64,000 bases of DNA from Granulicatella adiacens ATCC 49175 (lineage in GTDB: Bacteria > Bacillota > Bacilli > Lactobacillales > Aerococcaceae). The notes beneath the pieces were generated by a model. That model was not told where the DNA came from. It did not search any database and saw only the letters and a list, made by a program, of their open reading frames with translations. The position numbers and the translations under genes are program-made. Shown piece by piece: positions 33,449 to 42,914 of the stretch. The stretch lies in the NCBI RefSeq assembly GCF_025150565.1, contig NZ_CP102283.1, positions 1,901,423 to 1,965,422 of the forward strand. Reading direction: 5' to 3'. The stretch's first letter is position 1, and each line of letters opens with the position of its first letter.

Positions 33449-34942
33449 TTATTCGGCATTCTTAATTTTATTAAAGATACTTTCCGTAATATAGGCTCCT
33501 GCTTCTTCTTTGCCTGTTCCATTGATAATAACATCATGAAGACTCAAGTTGCCGTCCAATTGTTGGATCAGTCCTTGCCATTCTTCTCCAAATTCTTTAC
33601 GCAGTCTCTTCCAATCTGTAAAGAATAAAAGTGCCTTCTCTTTTTCTTTTCCATCTTGCATGGCTAAGTCAAATGTGAATCCTTCTTTAAAGGTGGTATT
33701 GCCATTTTCATCCACCTTTGGCAATTCTCCATGTCCTCTCATCGGAACAATAAAGCGCGCTGTTTTCAAGGCTTCGGCTAAATGGTGGAAATACATATTG
33801 AATAGAATTTCGCGGTCTGGCGTATCTGGTTTACCTAATTGTCCAAGGAGATGTAACCAGCGGACCACGTCTGGATTCGTTACGGGAATATCGATTTCTC
33901 TCATCCCTTCGTAGTTCGGAAACTCGATTAATCCTTCTGCTGCAATTGACGTTTCTTCTGCCACAAATTGGATTCCTCGAGCTCCATCTAATAAAATAAC
34001 TTCACTTAAGAAATTACGGATACCGTCTTTATTCGGCCCATTTTTAATGCGACGTAATTCAAACTCGTCATTATCTTCAAATTTTTCTTTGAGATTTTCT
34101 TTATAAGCCGCTGGAATTAAACGTACTAATGGCGCAGTTGTATAGTAGCTGCCATCTTCTTTTTTCATCGTCTTTGTGAATAGATAAGGCTCTCCGGTTG
34201 TGACCGAATAAACTGCATAAATTTCATCCACTAAGAATAATTTATCACGGGTAATCGTTACTAAATTGCGGATTTTCTCCATGTTTTCAGAACGTCTTTC
34301 TTCCGTATCTTCTGCAGCATTAATATTGCAATACCATAAGAAAAGACGCCAAATTTCAGCTACATCCGTTACGGATAAGTACACACGGTCAATATCTGAA
34401 ATCTCGCCATTTTGAACACCTACAAAAGATTCCCCGATAGCGTTAATATAGGTTCCGTACAGATCATTTTCACTAGTGCCTTCTGAATGAACGACTGAAC
34501 CTTTGTACAGACCATATTGAGCACCATTTTCAATCCATGCTGCAATTTTTTTGTTAGAAGCTTCCATCACGCGTCCGTTATTGCCATCTTCTAAAGCATA
34601 TACAGCTGACTTCACAGGTTTGTCAGTATCACTTCCCAATTTTGTAATAATGACTTCATCCCCAACTTTAATCGTTCCTGTGACATACCCTGTAACAACT
34701 AAGTCTGGAGAGTCCTTCCCTGCGCTAAATACATTTTCTACCCCAAGTACAAAACCTTTCTTAGCGTCCTCAGAAGTTTTGCTCCCTTCAGCTGGTGTGG
34801 CAGTTTCTTCTGCTTTTACCGCTTCCTCTTTCACTTCTGCTGTTTCTTCCTTTTTAAGCTCTTCATGTTTTACTTCTTCTTGAACCACTTCGTCTTTCTT
34901 TGGTTCTTCTTTTTTACGAGAGAAAAAATCTTTTAATCCCAT
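33449..34942 (-). CDS. SseB-like protein with long charged N-terminal linker, paralogue 4
   Basis: 497 residues, first gene of the array. It begins MGLKDFFSRKKEEPKKDE and then has ~50 residues rich in Lys, Glu and Ala, absent from the other three. The barrel (YVTGTIKVGDEVIITKLGSD, YKGSVVHSEG) and the SseB-like C-terminus (ALKTARFIVPMRGHGELPK, LFFTDWKRLRKEFGEEW, HDVIINGTG) follow. Promoter: TATAAT ~35 nt upstream on the minus strand. AGGAGG precedes ATG 34942. Possibly the ancestral copy, as it has its own distinct promoter and terminator. Function unknown. Confidence 0.6.
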   Translation of the reverse strand: MGLKDFFSRKKEEPKKDEVVQEEVKHEELKKEETAEVKEEAVKAEETATPAEGSKTSEDAKKGFVLGVENVFSAGKDSPDLVVTGYVTGTIKVGDEVIITKLGSDTDKPVKSAVYALEDGNNGRVMEASNKKIAAWIENGAQYGLYKGSVVHSEGTSENDLYGTYINAIGESFVGVQNGEISDIDRVYLSVTDVAEIWRLFLWYCNINAAEDTEERRSENMEKIRNLVTITRDKLFLVDEIYAVYSVTTGEPYLFTKTMKKEDGSYYTTAPLVRLIPAAYKENLKEKFEDNDEFELRRIKNGPNKDGIRNFLSEVILLDGARGIQFVAEETSIAAEGLIEFPNYEGMREIDIPVTNPDVVRWLHLLGQLGKPDTPDREILFNMYFHHLAEALKTARFIVPMRGHGELPKVDENGNTTFKEGFTFDLAMQDGKEKEKALLFFTDWKRLRKEFGEEWQGLIQQLDGNLSLHDVIINGTGKEEAGAYITESIFNKIKNAE

Positions 34943-34995
34943 TGTAAAACCTCCTAATGGTTAATAGTTTCATTATAGCACATTTCATTCATTCT

Positions 34996-35877
34996 TTACG
35001 GCTTTTTCACGACGGCGATGATGTAATGGACGGTTACTGTAGCAAGTGGATGTTCATTACTATAGGCTTTGTCTTCTGGAGTGGCACCCCAGTATAAAGG
35101 CGTCATTTCGAGTAAATGGCGATAGGTCGCATCTGTTAAATTCACCGTGTAGCGTACCTCTTCAAACGTGACTTGAGGACATTCGGACTGCACTCGCTCT
35201 AGAATATCCGCATTCGAATACGTTTGTTTTTCAGGATTGGAACGGTAGAGCTGTTGGCGAAGCTCCGCCAAATAATCGTTGCCAGGAATCACTTTAACAA
35301 GCGTCCCTTCTGGAGCCAACACGCGCATAAACTCTTGGTAGTTCGACGGCGTTAAAATATTTAGAAGTGCCCCGCAGGATTCATCCGCAAATGGCAAGTT
35401 CGCCAGGTCTCCTAAGAAGAATAGCGCTTGGTTTCCAAAATGAACCGACGCTTGATGGATGCCTTCTTTGGCGATATCCATTCCACATAAAGGTGCCTGT
35501 ACAAACTTCGATAACCAAGATAAATGACTGCCTTCCCCGCATCCGATATCGACAATAAACTTCTCTTCATTTCCTGAAAGATACGGCAAAAGTGCCTCTA
35601 AAAGTGGCTCAAAGAACCCACTTTGCGCGAGTTCATAGCGGTGCTGGAACAACTTCGCATCATAATCTGTATTCGCATTTTGCTTCATGAGATGCAAGGT
35701 GCCTTTTTTCGAAATATTAAACCGATGCCCCTTCTCACAGACCACGCTATGATTCTCGGCAGAAACCATGGCTTCATGGCAATACGGGCAACGAAATGCT
35801 TGTAAATGTTGGTTGATAAATTGCTCGGCCCAATCGATTTTCTTAACGGCCGCAGTTGGTGCTTCCTGTTTTGTCAT
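34996..35877 (-). CDS. rlmA: 23S rRNA (guanine-N1)-methyltransferase, RlmA family
   Basis: 293 residues. N-terminal zinc finger FRCPYCHEAM...VVCEKGHRFNISKKG (Cys, Cys, Cys, His), then RYELAQSGFFEPL and a Rossmann SAM fold with VDIGCGEGSHLSWL. The RlmA family methylates G745 or G748 in hairpin 35 of 23S rRNA; Gram-positive members act on G748. An in-frame GTG at 35886 is possible; ATG 35877 is favoured by spacing from AGAAAGAG. Single gene. Confidence 0.9.
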   Translation of the reverse strand: MTKQEAPTAAVKKIDWAEQFINQHLQAFRCPYCHEAMVSAENHSVVCEKGHRFNISKKGTLHLMKQNANTDYDAKLFQHRYELAQSGFFEPLLEALLPYLSGNEEKFIVDIGCGEGSHLSWLSKFVQAPLCGMDIAKEGIHQASVHFGNQALFFLGDLANLPFADESCGALLNILTPSNYQEFMRVLAPEGTLVKVIPGNDYLAELRQQLYRSNPEKQTYSNADILERVQSECPQVTFEEVRYTVNLTDATYRHLLEMTPLYWGATPEDKAYSNEHPLATVTVHYIIAVVKKP

Positions 35878-35967
35878 TCGACACACTCTTTCTAATGTTC
35901 TCCATTTCAGTATAGCACATTCAGTTATCCCCTGCTGGAATCGTGAAACAAGATAAATCAGTCTGTT

Positions 35968-35995
35968 TTGAGTTTTTTCAGGAGAGTGCTACAAT
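35968..35995 (+). promoter_or_regulatory. Promoter of the COG0523 GTPase gene
   Basis: TTGAGT (35968-35973), 16-nt spacer, TACAAT (35990-35995). No Zur-like palindrome was recognised. Confidence 0.6.
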
Positions 35996-36043
35996 TAATT
36001 TACGAGAAGAAAACGAAAAAATCTGAGGAGAGGGAGAAACTAT

Positions 36044-37171
36044 ATGACCCAAAAAATTCCAGTTACTATCGTCAGCGGCTTCCTTGGCGCTGGGAAAACA
36101 ACTTTAATCAATAAAGTTTTAAAAGAAAAACATGGCGAACATATCGCTGTTGTCATTAACGAATTCGGCGAAATCGGTGTAGACCATCAATTCGTTCTTG
36201 ACGTTGAAGAAGAAATCTATCAAATGGATAACGGTTGCCTCTGCTGCACGCTTCGTACAGACATTGCCGATATGTTGAAATCCATCTTAATGGTCAAAGA
36301 ACAAAACGGCATTCGCGTGGACCGCGTGTTATTTGAAACAACAGGTCTTGCTGATCCAGCTCCAATCGCACAAACCTTTATTAATGTGCCATTCTTAAAC
36401 GAGCACTTTATCTTAGATGCGGTATTAACCGTTGTGGATGCTAAAAACTTCCTATACCAAACAGCGCATCAACCTGAACCAGCAAAACAAGTTGGGTTCG
36501 CGGACAAGATTTTCATGTCAAAACATAGCTTAGTAGACGAAACGATTTACTCTAAAGTGATTAACGAAGTTCGTAGCATCAATGCATTTGCGGAAATCCA
36601 AGACCTTGACGCACGTCCTGTTCATATGAGCGACATGTTCGGACTTGAATTGTTCTACGCATCTGAAAAGAAAATCTTAGAAATGCAAGAACACGCCGAA
36701 GAAGAATATTGCGAAGAATGTGGCCACACACATGCGCACGGTGACCACGATCACGACCATCACCATCATGACCACGACCATGAGCACCACGATCACGATC
36801 ATGAGCATGAACACGAACATGACCACCATGACCACGATCACGAACATCATCATCACCATAGTCATAGCCACCATAGCGGTATTAACTCATTCGTTATCGA
36901 GACTGAAAAACCATTAGTTCTCGCAAACATTAACGAATGGTTGAACGAGCTTGTTTATATTTACGGGCCAGAATTATACCGTTACAAAGGAATCTTAAAC
37001 GTGGAAGGATTAGATTACCAAATCATCTTCCAAGGGGTTCAAATGAGCTTTGATATCTCAAGAGGTCGCGATTGGAAGGATACAAAACGCGGCTCAACAT
37101 TGGTCTTCATCGGAAAGAACCTTCCAGAAAACCAATTACGCGAAAGCTTTATTGCTTGTACTGAAAAATAA
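36044..37171 (+). CDS. COG0523 (CobW/ZigA-type) GTP-dependent metal chaperone with His-rich domain
   Basis: 375 residues. Walker A SGFLGAGKTTLINKVL, the metal site NGCLCCTLR (CxCC), FETTGLADPAP, and switch residues are all present. Between residues ~226 and 285 lies a run of His, Asp and Glu with over 30 histidines, then the CobW C-terminal domain (LNEWLNELVYIYGPELYRYKG). Members deliver zinc or other metals to target enzymes under limitation. The His tail is a metal store or loading site. GGAG before ATG 36044. Confidence 0.92.
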   Translation: MTQKIPVTIVSGFLGAGKTTLINKVLKEKHGEHIAVVINEFGEIGVDHQFVLDVEEEIYQMDNGCLCCTLRTDIADMLKSILMVKEQNGIRVDRVLFETTGLADPAPIAQTFINVPFLNEHFILDAVLTVVDAKNFLYQTAHQPEPAKQVGFADKIFMSKHSLVDETIYSKVINEVRSINAFAEIQDLDARPVHMSDMFGLELFYASEKKILEMQEHAEEEYCEECGHTHAHGDHDHDHHHHDHDHEHHDHDHEHEHEHDHHDHDHEHHHHHSHSHHSGINSFVIETEKPLVLANINEWLNELVYIYGPELYRYKGILNVEGLDYQIIFQGVQMSFDISRGRDWKDTKRGSTLVFIGKNLPENQLRESFIACTEK

Positions 37172-37178
37172 ATATAAA

Positions 37179-37217
37179 ATTGCAGCTGGACCATTGCGCC
37201 CAGCTGTCTTTTTACAC
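37179..37217 (+). terminator. Terminator of the COG0523 gene
   Basis: CAGCTGG pairs with CCAGCTG, followed by TCTTTTTAC. This hairpin excludes the upstream ATG 37180 as a start of the next gene. Confidence 0.8.
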
Positions 37218-37233
37218 GGATGGAGGTGAAATC

Positions 37234-38427
37234 TTGAAAAAATCATTAAAACTCTCTGCCCTACTTGCAGGAATCGGAGTGTTGCTCGTGTTGCTGTGGA
37301 TTTTCTTTCCTAAACATATCGCTGCGACTCCAAAAGAGCTCTCTTCGACCAATGAAATTTGGGTCATCACCGACCCACACTATTTGAGTCCAGAACTGCA
37401 TGACCAAGATGTGGCCTTCCAGAAAATACAAAATACTGCTGCCGGAAAAGACCTCGTTTACAGCAAGGAACGAATGGAAGCCTTAGTGGCGCAAGTCGAA
37501 AGCGAACGTCCAAAAGTGCTTATCGTGAGCGGAGACATGACGTTTAATGGTGAGTATCAAAGTTTCATCGAATTGGCCGAGTTCTTCAAACGCATCGAAG
37601 CGCTAGGAACGACCGTCCTCGTGGAACCTGGGAACCACGATATTGCGGATGGCTGGGCTAGAAAGTTTCAAGGCAACGAGAACTATAAAATCAAGCAAAT
37701 GACGGCGGCAGATTTTCCAAATGTCTTTGCCGAATATGGTTACTCCGAAGCGTCCTCGAGAGATACGCACTCGCTAAGCTATATGGCCAAGCTCTTTACC
37801 AAACTGTGGTTCTTAATGATTGATAGTAATATTTACGAGAAAAACGGTGAGGGAAAAGGCGCTCCAAAGACGGGCGGTGTGATTCCAAAAGAAACGCTGG
37901 AATGGATTGATAAGGAGTTAGCAGCGGCACATTCTGCTGGCGTTCAAGTCATTCCCGTGATGCATCACAATCTGCTAACGCATCATGAATTTAATCCTGA
38001 TGGCTTCGTGGTCGATAACGCTTCGGACTTGAAGGCGATTTTTAATCAATATGACAATGTGACGCTTGGTTTTTCGGGGCATATTCATACGCAACAGATT
38101 GCCACAGAAAAGATGTCCGCGGATCGTTCGTATACGGAAATCGTCAATGGGGCGTTCTCCGTTTATCCGTCTACCATCGGCAAATTAACGATGAGCCCTA
38201 ACGACTATCATTACCAGCAAACGGCGTTAAAAGCAGACGAATGGGCGGCTCAATCGGGACAAACGAATCCAGATTTGTTGCATCATCAGAACTATATGAA
38301 ACAGGTCTTCGATGACTCGACTTGCATCATGACGCATCAATCTTTATATGATGAATCGTGGTATACCAAAGAAGTGGGCGACGAACTCAGTACCGTTCTG
38401 GCACCACTCAATCTAGCTTATTTCTGA
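37234..38427 (+). CDS. Membrane-anchored metallophosphoesterase, truncated by an in-frame TGA
   Basis: 397 residues up to TGA 38425-38427. N-terminal membrane anchor (KLSALLAGIGVLLVLLWIFF), then calcineurin-like motifs: WVITDPHY, VSGDMTFNGE, EPGNHDI, HHNLLTHHE and FSGHIHTQ, so the metal site is complete. The TTG at 37234 with GGAGGTG 7 nt upstream is the start. Reading through the TGA gives 55 more codons in the same frame. The catalytic core remains, so partial activity is possible, but I regard it as a probable recent pseudogene. Confidence 0.75.
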   Translation: MKKSLKLSALLAGIGVLLVLLWIFFPKHIAATPKELSSTNEIWVITDPHYLSPELHDQDVAFQKIQNTAAGKDLVYSKERMEALVAQVESERPKVLIVSGDMTFNGEYQSFIELAEFFKRIEALGTTVLVEPGNHDIADGWARKFQGNENYKIKQMTAADFPNVFAEYGYSEASSRDTHSLSYMAKLFTKLWFLMIDSNIYEKNGEGKGAPKTGGVIPKETLEWIDKELAAAHSAGVQVIPVMHHNLLTHHEFNPDGFVVDNASDLKAIFNQYDNVTLGFSGHIHTQQIATEKMSADRSYTEIVNGAFSVYPSTIGKLTMSPNDYHYQQTALKADEWAAQSGQTNPDLLHHQNYMKQVFDDSTCIMTHQSLYDESWYTKEVGDELSTVLAPLNLAYF

Positions 38428-38592
38428 GGAGATAAAATTCCCGAAAGCTATATTTCGGATACCGTTCTCACCTCTAAAGCGTATCAGCAGCTTCAAACCA
38501 ATAGCTCATCGAACTTCTTATTGAACTACATCGATATGGTTATCAAAGAAACGACGCATGCTAACAATCAAGAAATCACTATACCGTACTAA
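38428..38592 (+). pseudogene. Detached C-terminal end of the metallophosphoesterase
   Basis: The frame continues from the TGA without a further break to TAA 38590-38592, reading GDKIPESYISDTVLTSKAYQ and onwards. No start codon or separate promoter is seen. A single base change at 38425-38427 explains the split. Confidence 0.7.
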
Positions 38593-38624
38593 AAAAGGTC
38601 GTCCTACTCGGACGACCTTCTTCG
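38592..38624. terminator. Bidirectional terminator
   Basis: AAGGTCGTCC-TACTC-GGACGACCTT, with TTCTTCGTTT on the plus strand and TTTTTT on the minus strand. Serves the metallophosphoesterase and the acetyltransferase. Confidence 0.9.
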
Positions 38625-38633
38625 TTTACTGTT

Positions 38634-39254
38634 CTATTTCCCAAGTTCCTCTAATAATTCTTGGTGTTTTTGGCGCCAATCTGCCTTCTCTTCTTCGGTG
38701 ATTTCACGAAGGACGCGGCATGGATTTCCGACCGCAATCACATTACTTGGAATGTCTTTTGTCACCACAGAGCCAGACCCGATGACCGTATTATTGCCAA
38801 TCGTCACTCCTGGATTCACCGTCACATTCGCCCCAAGCCATACGTTATTGCCAATCGTAATCGGCTTGCCAAATTCTGGACCCGCATTGCGCGTTTCGGC
38901 ATCAGTCGGATGTCCTGGCGTCACAAGCGATACGTGCGGACCGAACATGCAGTTGTCCCCAATCGTAATCGGCGCTACGTCTAGTAATGTACAGTCAAAA
39001 TTCGCATAGAAGCCTTCGCCAATCGTTGTATGAACTCCGTAGTCCACATAGACAGGTTGCTCCATGTAAATCTTCTCGCCTGTTTTTCCAAATAACTGTT
39101 TTAACAACGCACGTCTTCCTTCGAAATCATCAAAGTCCAAACGATTGTATTGTTGCGCTAGTTTTTTCCCTTTAATCGATAAGTCTCTTAGCCCTTCTGT
39201 GAGAGACGGAATATACAAGTCTCCTGTGAGCATACGTTCTTTCATGGTTTTCAT
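38634..39254 (-). CDS. Sugar O-acetyltransferase (maltose/galactoside acetyltransferase family)
   Basis: 206 residues. N-terminal Mac domain (KERMLTGDLYIPSLTEGL), then left-handed beta-helix hexapeptide repeats (ITIGDNCMFGPHVSLVTPGHP, ITIGNNVWLGANVTVNPGVTIGNNTVIGSGSVV). The His of TPGHP is catalytic. It acetylates free sugars with acetyl-CoA, perhaps for detoxification. AGGAG 7 nt before ATG 39254. It lies 18 nt downstream of the ABC exporter pair and may share its transcript. Confidence 0.92.
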   Translation of the reverse strand: MKTMKERMLTGDLYIPSLTEGLRDLSIKGKKLAQQYNRLDFDDFEGRRALLKQLFGKTGEKIYMEQPVYVDYGVHTTIGEGFYANFDCTLLDVAPITIGDNCMFGPHVSLVTPGHPTDAETRNAGPEFGKPITIGNNVWLGANVTVNPGVTIGNNTVIGSGSVVTKDIPSNVIAVGNPCRVLREITEEEKADWRQKHQELLEELGK

Positions 39255-39272
39255 TTAGATACTCCTTTACAG

Positions 39273-40838
39273 CTAGTTCTCCAATTGAATCACATGATCA
39301 AAAAGATTTCTATTCTCTTCGATAAAATGATGTGTCACCATTATAACGGTTAATTCTGGATTTGACAAAATCATCTTCTCAATACGAGCAGCGCTCTCCA
39401 TATCTAAGCTCGCTGTGCTTTCATCAAACAGAAGGAGTTTATGCGGTTGCGTTAATGCTCGCGCTATAGAAATTCTCTGTCTTTGGCCACCAGATAATTG
39501 ACTACCATGCTCGGTAACCGTATCATCTAATTGGCAAAATTGCTGAATGCCGAGTTCTTCAGGAAGTGAAATCTCTTTGGTGTCATCCCACAATGTAATG
39601 TTCTCTCTAACGGTTGCGTTAAATAAATGATTCTTTTGCGGATTGTAGTGAATAGCACTACTCAATTGAACTACTTGTTCCTTCGATAGTTCTTTTCCAT
39701 CTAATAAGACTTCCCCAGAATAGTCATTGTTTTCTCCTGCAAGGAAATGTAATAATGTGGATTTTCCGCTTCCACTATCCCCGACTAAAGCATATTTCTT
39801 TCCTTTCTCAATCGTAAAGGAAATTGGTTTCACAATTTTATTTCCGTTGACCGCTACTTCTACAGAACTCAATTCTAGAGAGTCCTTCAGTTCCAGTTCT
39901 TCTTGTAGCATTTCATCAGGGAAAATGGATTCGTATTTATCAAAATACACTTGAACAGACTTATACTGTACTAGATTTTGCGCGATTAGGCTGACTTTTC
40001 CGAAAAGGACTCCTGTAAATGAACCGATACTTCCCATAACCCCAATCGATACAATTCCATTAACTATAAGATATCCGACTAAAATAGCACTCAATGATTG
40101 CCCTAAACTATTCACAGCTCCTGAAGCAATTCCAGAGAGCATGAATGCGCGAATCAAACGAACCACAGAATCTTTAACAGCGCCCGATTCAAATTGGACG
40201 CGATTTTTAAAAGTATCCATTTTATTTAATGCATAGAATACGGAATATCCCTCTAGTAAATTTTGTACATTCGAAGAAAATTTTTCTTGTATTGCAGAAT
40301 AACTTTCCAGTACTTTCTTCGTATGTGGTTCGAATAATTTTGGAATCAAAAGAAGTCCGCTAATTAATACCACAAGGAATAATAGGATAGACCAGTGATA
40401 AGTAAGGATAACTCCTATTGATAACAGCACCGTTAGTATACTTTCTGTTATCGTGAAAAACATCGGAATTCCCAATGACGAGATTCTCTCCATATCGTTT
40501 GTCATCCAAGATACATACTCTGGAAATTCACGTTTGGTGATTTCCATATAATTCGCCTTACGAAGTTTTTCTGCAATTTCTTTCCTTAATTCCGTATTGA
40601 CTAATTGAATGAATTTTTCTTGTTGAACGGAAAATAAGAAATCTGAATACGAGAATATTCCTTGCATTGCAAACCGGATTGCCAACGCACCTACAAATTG
40701 CCAAGCATTCAAGGCAACTAACCCGTCAATGGCAAATGCAATAATCGCAATGTTCGCCACGGTTAAAAGGCTCTTGATGATTACTAATACGAGAAGAATC
40801 ATTACTTTGGATGGATGTTGTAGTAACTTCTGCTTCAT
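39273..40838 (-). CDS. ABC exporter half-transporter, subunit 2
   Basis: 521 residues. Six membrane segments (~1-300), then an ATPase: Walker A GDSGSGKSTL, signature LSGGQRQRISIARAL, Walker B LLLFDESTASLD and switch His in THHF. The extent of similarity to its neighbour shows a heterodimer. The start overlaps the upstream stop by 4 bp (ATGA), so translation is coupled. The substrate is unknown; peptide or drug export is the usual job of this family. Confidence 0.9.
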   Translation of the reverse strand: MKQKLLQHPSKVMILLVLVIIKSLLTVANIAIIAFAIDGLVALNAWQFVGALAIRFAMQGIFSYSDFLFSVQQEKFIQLVNTELRKEIAEKLRKANYMEITKREFPEYVSWMTNDMERISSLGIPMFFTITESILTVLLSIGVILTYHWSILLFLVVLISGLLLIPKLFEPHTKKVLESYSAIQEKFSSNVQNLLEGYSVFYALNKMDTFKNRVQFESGAVKDSVVRLIRAFMLSGIASGAVNSLGQSLSAILVGYLIVNGIVSIGVMGSIGSFTGVLFGKVSLIAQNLVQYKSVQVYFDKYESIFPDEMLQEELELKDSLELSSVEVAVNGNKIVKPISFTIEKGKKYALVGDSGSGKSTLLHFLAGENNDYSGEVLLDGKELSKEQVVQLSSAIHYNPQKNHLFNATVRENITLWDDTKEISLPEELGIQQFCQLDDTVTEHGSQLSGGQRQRISIARALTQPHKLLLFDESTASLDMESAARIEKMILSNPELTVIMVTHHFIEENRNLFDHVIQLEN

Positions 40839-42415
40839 AATGATTTCTCCTTCCCTAAGTAAATCACATCATCAAATAAATCACGATGTTCTTCAAAAAA
40901 ATGATGTGTCACAATCACAAGGGTTAGGTTAGGATTTTGAAGGAGTTGAGCCTCTATACTTCGCGCACTCTCCAAATCTAAATTCGCGGTACTTTCATCG
41001 AGTAATAACACCTTATCTGATTCAAGTAGTGTTCTAGCCAGCGCTAATCGTTGTCGTTGCCCTCCGGATAACTTAGTCCCATGTTCACTCACAACTTCCT
41101 GAGCATTCGTAAATTGATTCAATCCCATTTGACTAGATTCTTCCTCAAATGGACGATCTTCCCATAACGTAATATTGTCTTTTACTGTGGCGTTAAAAAT
41201 ATGGTTCTTCTGAGGATTGTATGCAGTAATATTGCGTAGCTGTACTATTTGTTCCTTAGAAAGAGGCTTCCCATCGAGGATTACTTCACCTGTAAATTCG
41301 TGATTTCGACCAGCTAAGAAACTCAATAATGTTGATTTTCCAGTGCCGCTATCCCCTAACAACGCATATTTCTTCCCTTTTTCGATAGTGAACGTCACGG
41401 GTTGTACAATGACATGCCCATTTACGCTAACTGATACATCTCGTAATGATAAAGATTGTTGCAGAGAACTATTGTCTGGTTGTAAATTCGAATCTTCTTC
41501 TAAACTATTGAATTTATCAAAATAAACATGAATCGATTTTAATTGAACTAATTGTTGAACGACTTGTTCTAACGATGCAAAGCAGTTAAATGTAAGAGAA
41601 CCTGCAGCAGTAAATGCCCCCACTGAAATCATCCCAGCAAACACCATGAATCCGGCTACGACATCCACTGAAATTTTCCCAATAAAATTCAGTAACGAAA
41701 TGCACAATTGTACAAAAGAAAATTTCTTTCGATAACTGACTTTAACTTCTGATAATGCATCTGAAGCGACTTTAATTCGCTTCACAAATTGCCCAACTGC
41801 ATTCGAGGTATAAAACACTTCGAATCCTTTAAATAAGTTTTGAACGGTTGTAATAAATTCTTCATTGGCAGCCGATATATTTGAAGTAGCTTCCTTGGTT
41901 TGTTTTTGAAACCACTTGGGCGTGAAAAAAAGCATCAATGCTACCAAGACAGTCACCACTGCTAATCCCCAATGGAATAGTGAGAGAGAAGTCAATGCAA
42001 AGATCAGCATCATTCCACTTCCGATGCTGTTGAATAATACTGCAAATCCATTGTCCTCTAATTGCTCTAAATCACTTGTAAACCATGAAACATACGCAGA
42101 AACATCTTTTTCTGTCACTGTCGAATAATTCGCACGACCGATTTTGTCGGCAATTTCTCCTCGGATTTCAATGCTAATTTTTTGGATGAGCTTATTCAGC
42201 TGCACATTATATCCATATAACGATGCCAAATAAACTCCACTGAAAGCTATCCCTACTAACTTCCACATTAAAAACGTAGAAAAATCGCCCTTAACTAAAG
42301 CATTAAATGCTGGTGCATTCAACGAAATACTAATAATAGAGGATACATTTTCCAAGAAAGATAATAACACTACAACAAAAGATGCTACTTTATGCCTGAG
42401 CAGATACCGTTTCAT
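40835..42415 (-). CDS. ABC exporter half-transporter, subunit 1
   Basis: 526 residues. Membrane domain (~1-300, six helices), ATPase with Walker A GDSGTGKSTLLSFLAG, signature LSGGQRQRLALARTL and Walker B VLLLDESTANLD. The catalytic Glu is present in both subunits (DES), so both sites look competent. GGAG 9 nt before ATG 42415. First gene of the pair; no regulator is adjacent, and no bacteriocin precursor was seen nearby. Confidence 0.9.
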   Translation of the reverse strand: MKRYLLRHKVASFVVVLLSFLENVSSIISISLNAPAFNALVKGDFSTFLMWKLVGIAFSGVYLASLYGYNVQLNKLIQKISIEIRGEIADKIGRANYSTVTEKDVSAYVSWFTSDLEQLEDNGFAVLFNSIGSGMMLIFALTSLSLFHWGLAVVTVLVALMLFFTPKWFQKQTKEATSNISAANEEFITTVQNLFKGFEVFYTSNAVGQFVKRIKVASDALSEVKVSYRKKFSFVQLCISLLNFIGKISVDVVAGFMVFAGMISVGAFTAAGSLTFNCFASLEQVVQQLVQLKSIHVYFDKFNSLEEDSNLQPDNSSLQQSLSLRDVSVSVNGHVIVQPVTFTIEKGKKYALLGDSGTGKSTLLSFLAGRNHEFTGEVILDGKPLSKEQIVQLRNITAYNPQKNHIFNATVKDNITLWEDRPFEEESSQMGLNQFTNAQEVVSEHGTKLSGGQRQRLALARTLLESDKVLLLDESTANLDLESARSIEAQLLQNPNLTLVIVTHHFFEEHRDLFDDVIYLGKEKSL

Positions 42416-42494
42416 TGATTCGTTCTCCCATTTTCAACGTCTAAAAAATATAAGATAACATCATTATACTCCCGTCACAAAACTGGAACAATAC

Positions 42495-42532
42495 AAAAAA
42501 CGTGGAGATTTCGTACATTCTCCACGTTTTTT
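42495..42532. terminator. Bidirectional terminator
   Basis: AACGTGGAGA (about 42499-42508) pairs with TCTCCACGTT (about 42519-42528); A run and T run flank it on both sides. It ends the thioredoxin gene. Confidence 0.9.
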
Positions 42533-42552
42533 CAATTAAAATAATTGATTTT

Positions 42553-42831
42553 TTAATTTTCCGCAAACGCCTTTGCCTGAACGATTCGTTTCTCGAGTTC
42601 TAACAGGTCGATAAAGCGTGCTTGGCGGGCGAATTCTTTATCCCCAAGCGTCAGAATGACCGCTGGCACTGTTAAGACTTCATAGAGACTCGCCACTTCT
42701 GGATGAAGAGTGGCGTCGATTTCTTCTACCGGAATCTTATACTCTTCGGCAAGTTCCTTTACTCGTGGTTTAATCGCATGACACACCCCACATGTTGGCG
42801 TGGATATATATATGATTTTTACTTCGTCCAT
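42553..42831 (-). CDS. Thioredoxin-like protein
   Basis: 92 residues. CGVC redox motif in YISTPTCGVCHAIKPRVKELA and the cis-Pro loop as LTVPAVI, both required for thiol-disulfide exchange. Cytoplasmic, shorter than classical thioredoxin (~105). GAGGTG precedes ATG 42831. Single gene between the ABC exporter pair and yebC. The partner reductase and targets are unknown. Confidence 0.85.
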   Translation of the reverse strand: MDEVKIIYISTPTCGVCHAIKPRVKELAEEYKIPVEEIDATLHPEVASLYEVLTVPAVILTLGDKEFARQARFIDLLELEKRIVQAKAFAEN

Positions 42832-42914
42832 TTTTTCACCTCACTTCTATCATACCCGATAGTCTATGAATTCTTGCAAACTTTGCTCACGGTTCAATTT
42901 TTAGTAGAAAACAC

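Noticed and set aside
36677..36917. Met/Val/Thr-rich frames over the His tract
   Set aside because: Shadows of the His/Asp codon repeat in the COG0523 gene.
38425..38427. TGA read as selenocysteine
   Set aside because: No selenoprotein of this family is known to me and no clear SECIS-like hairpin follows directly.
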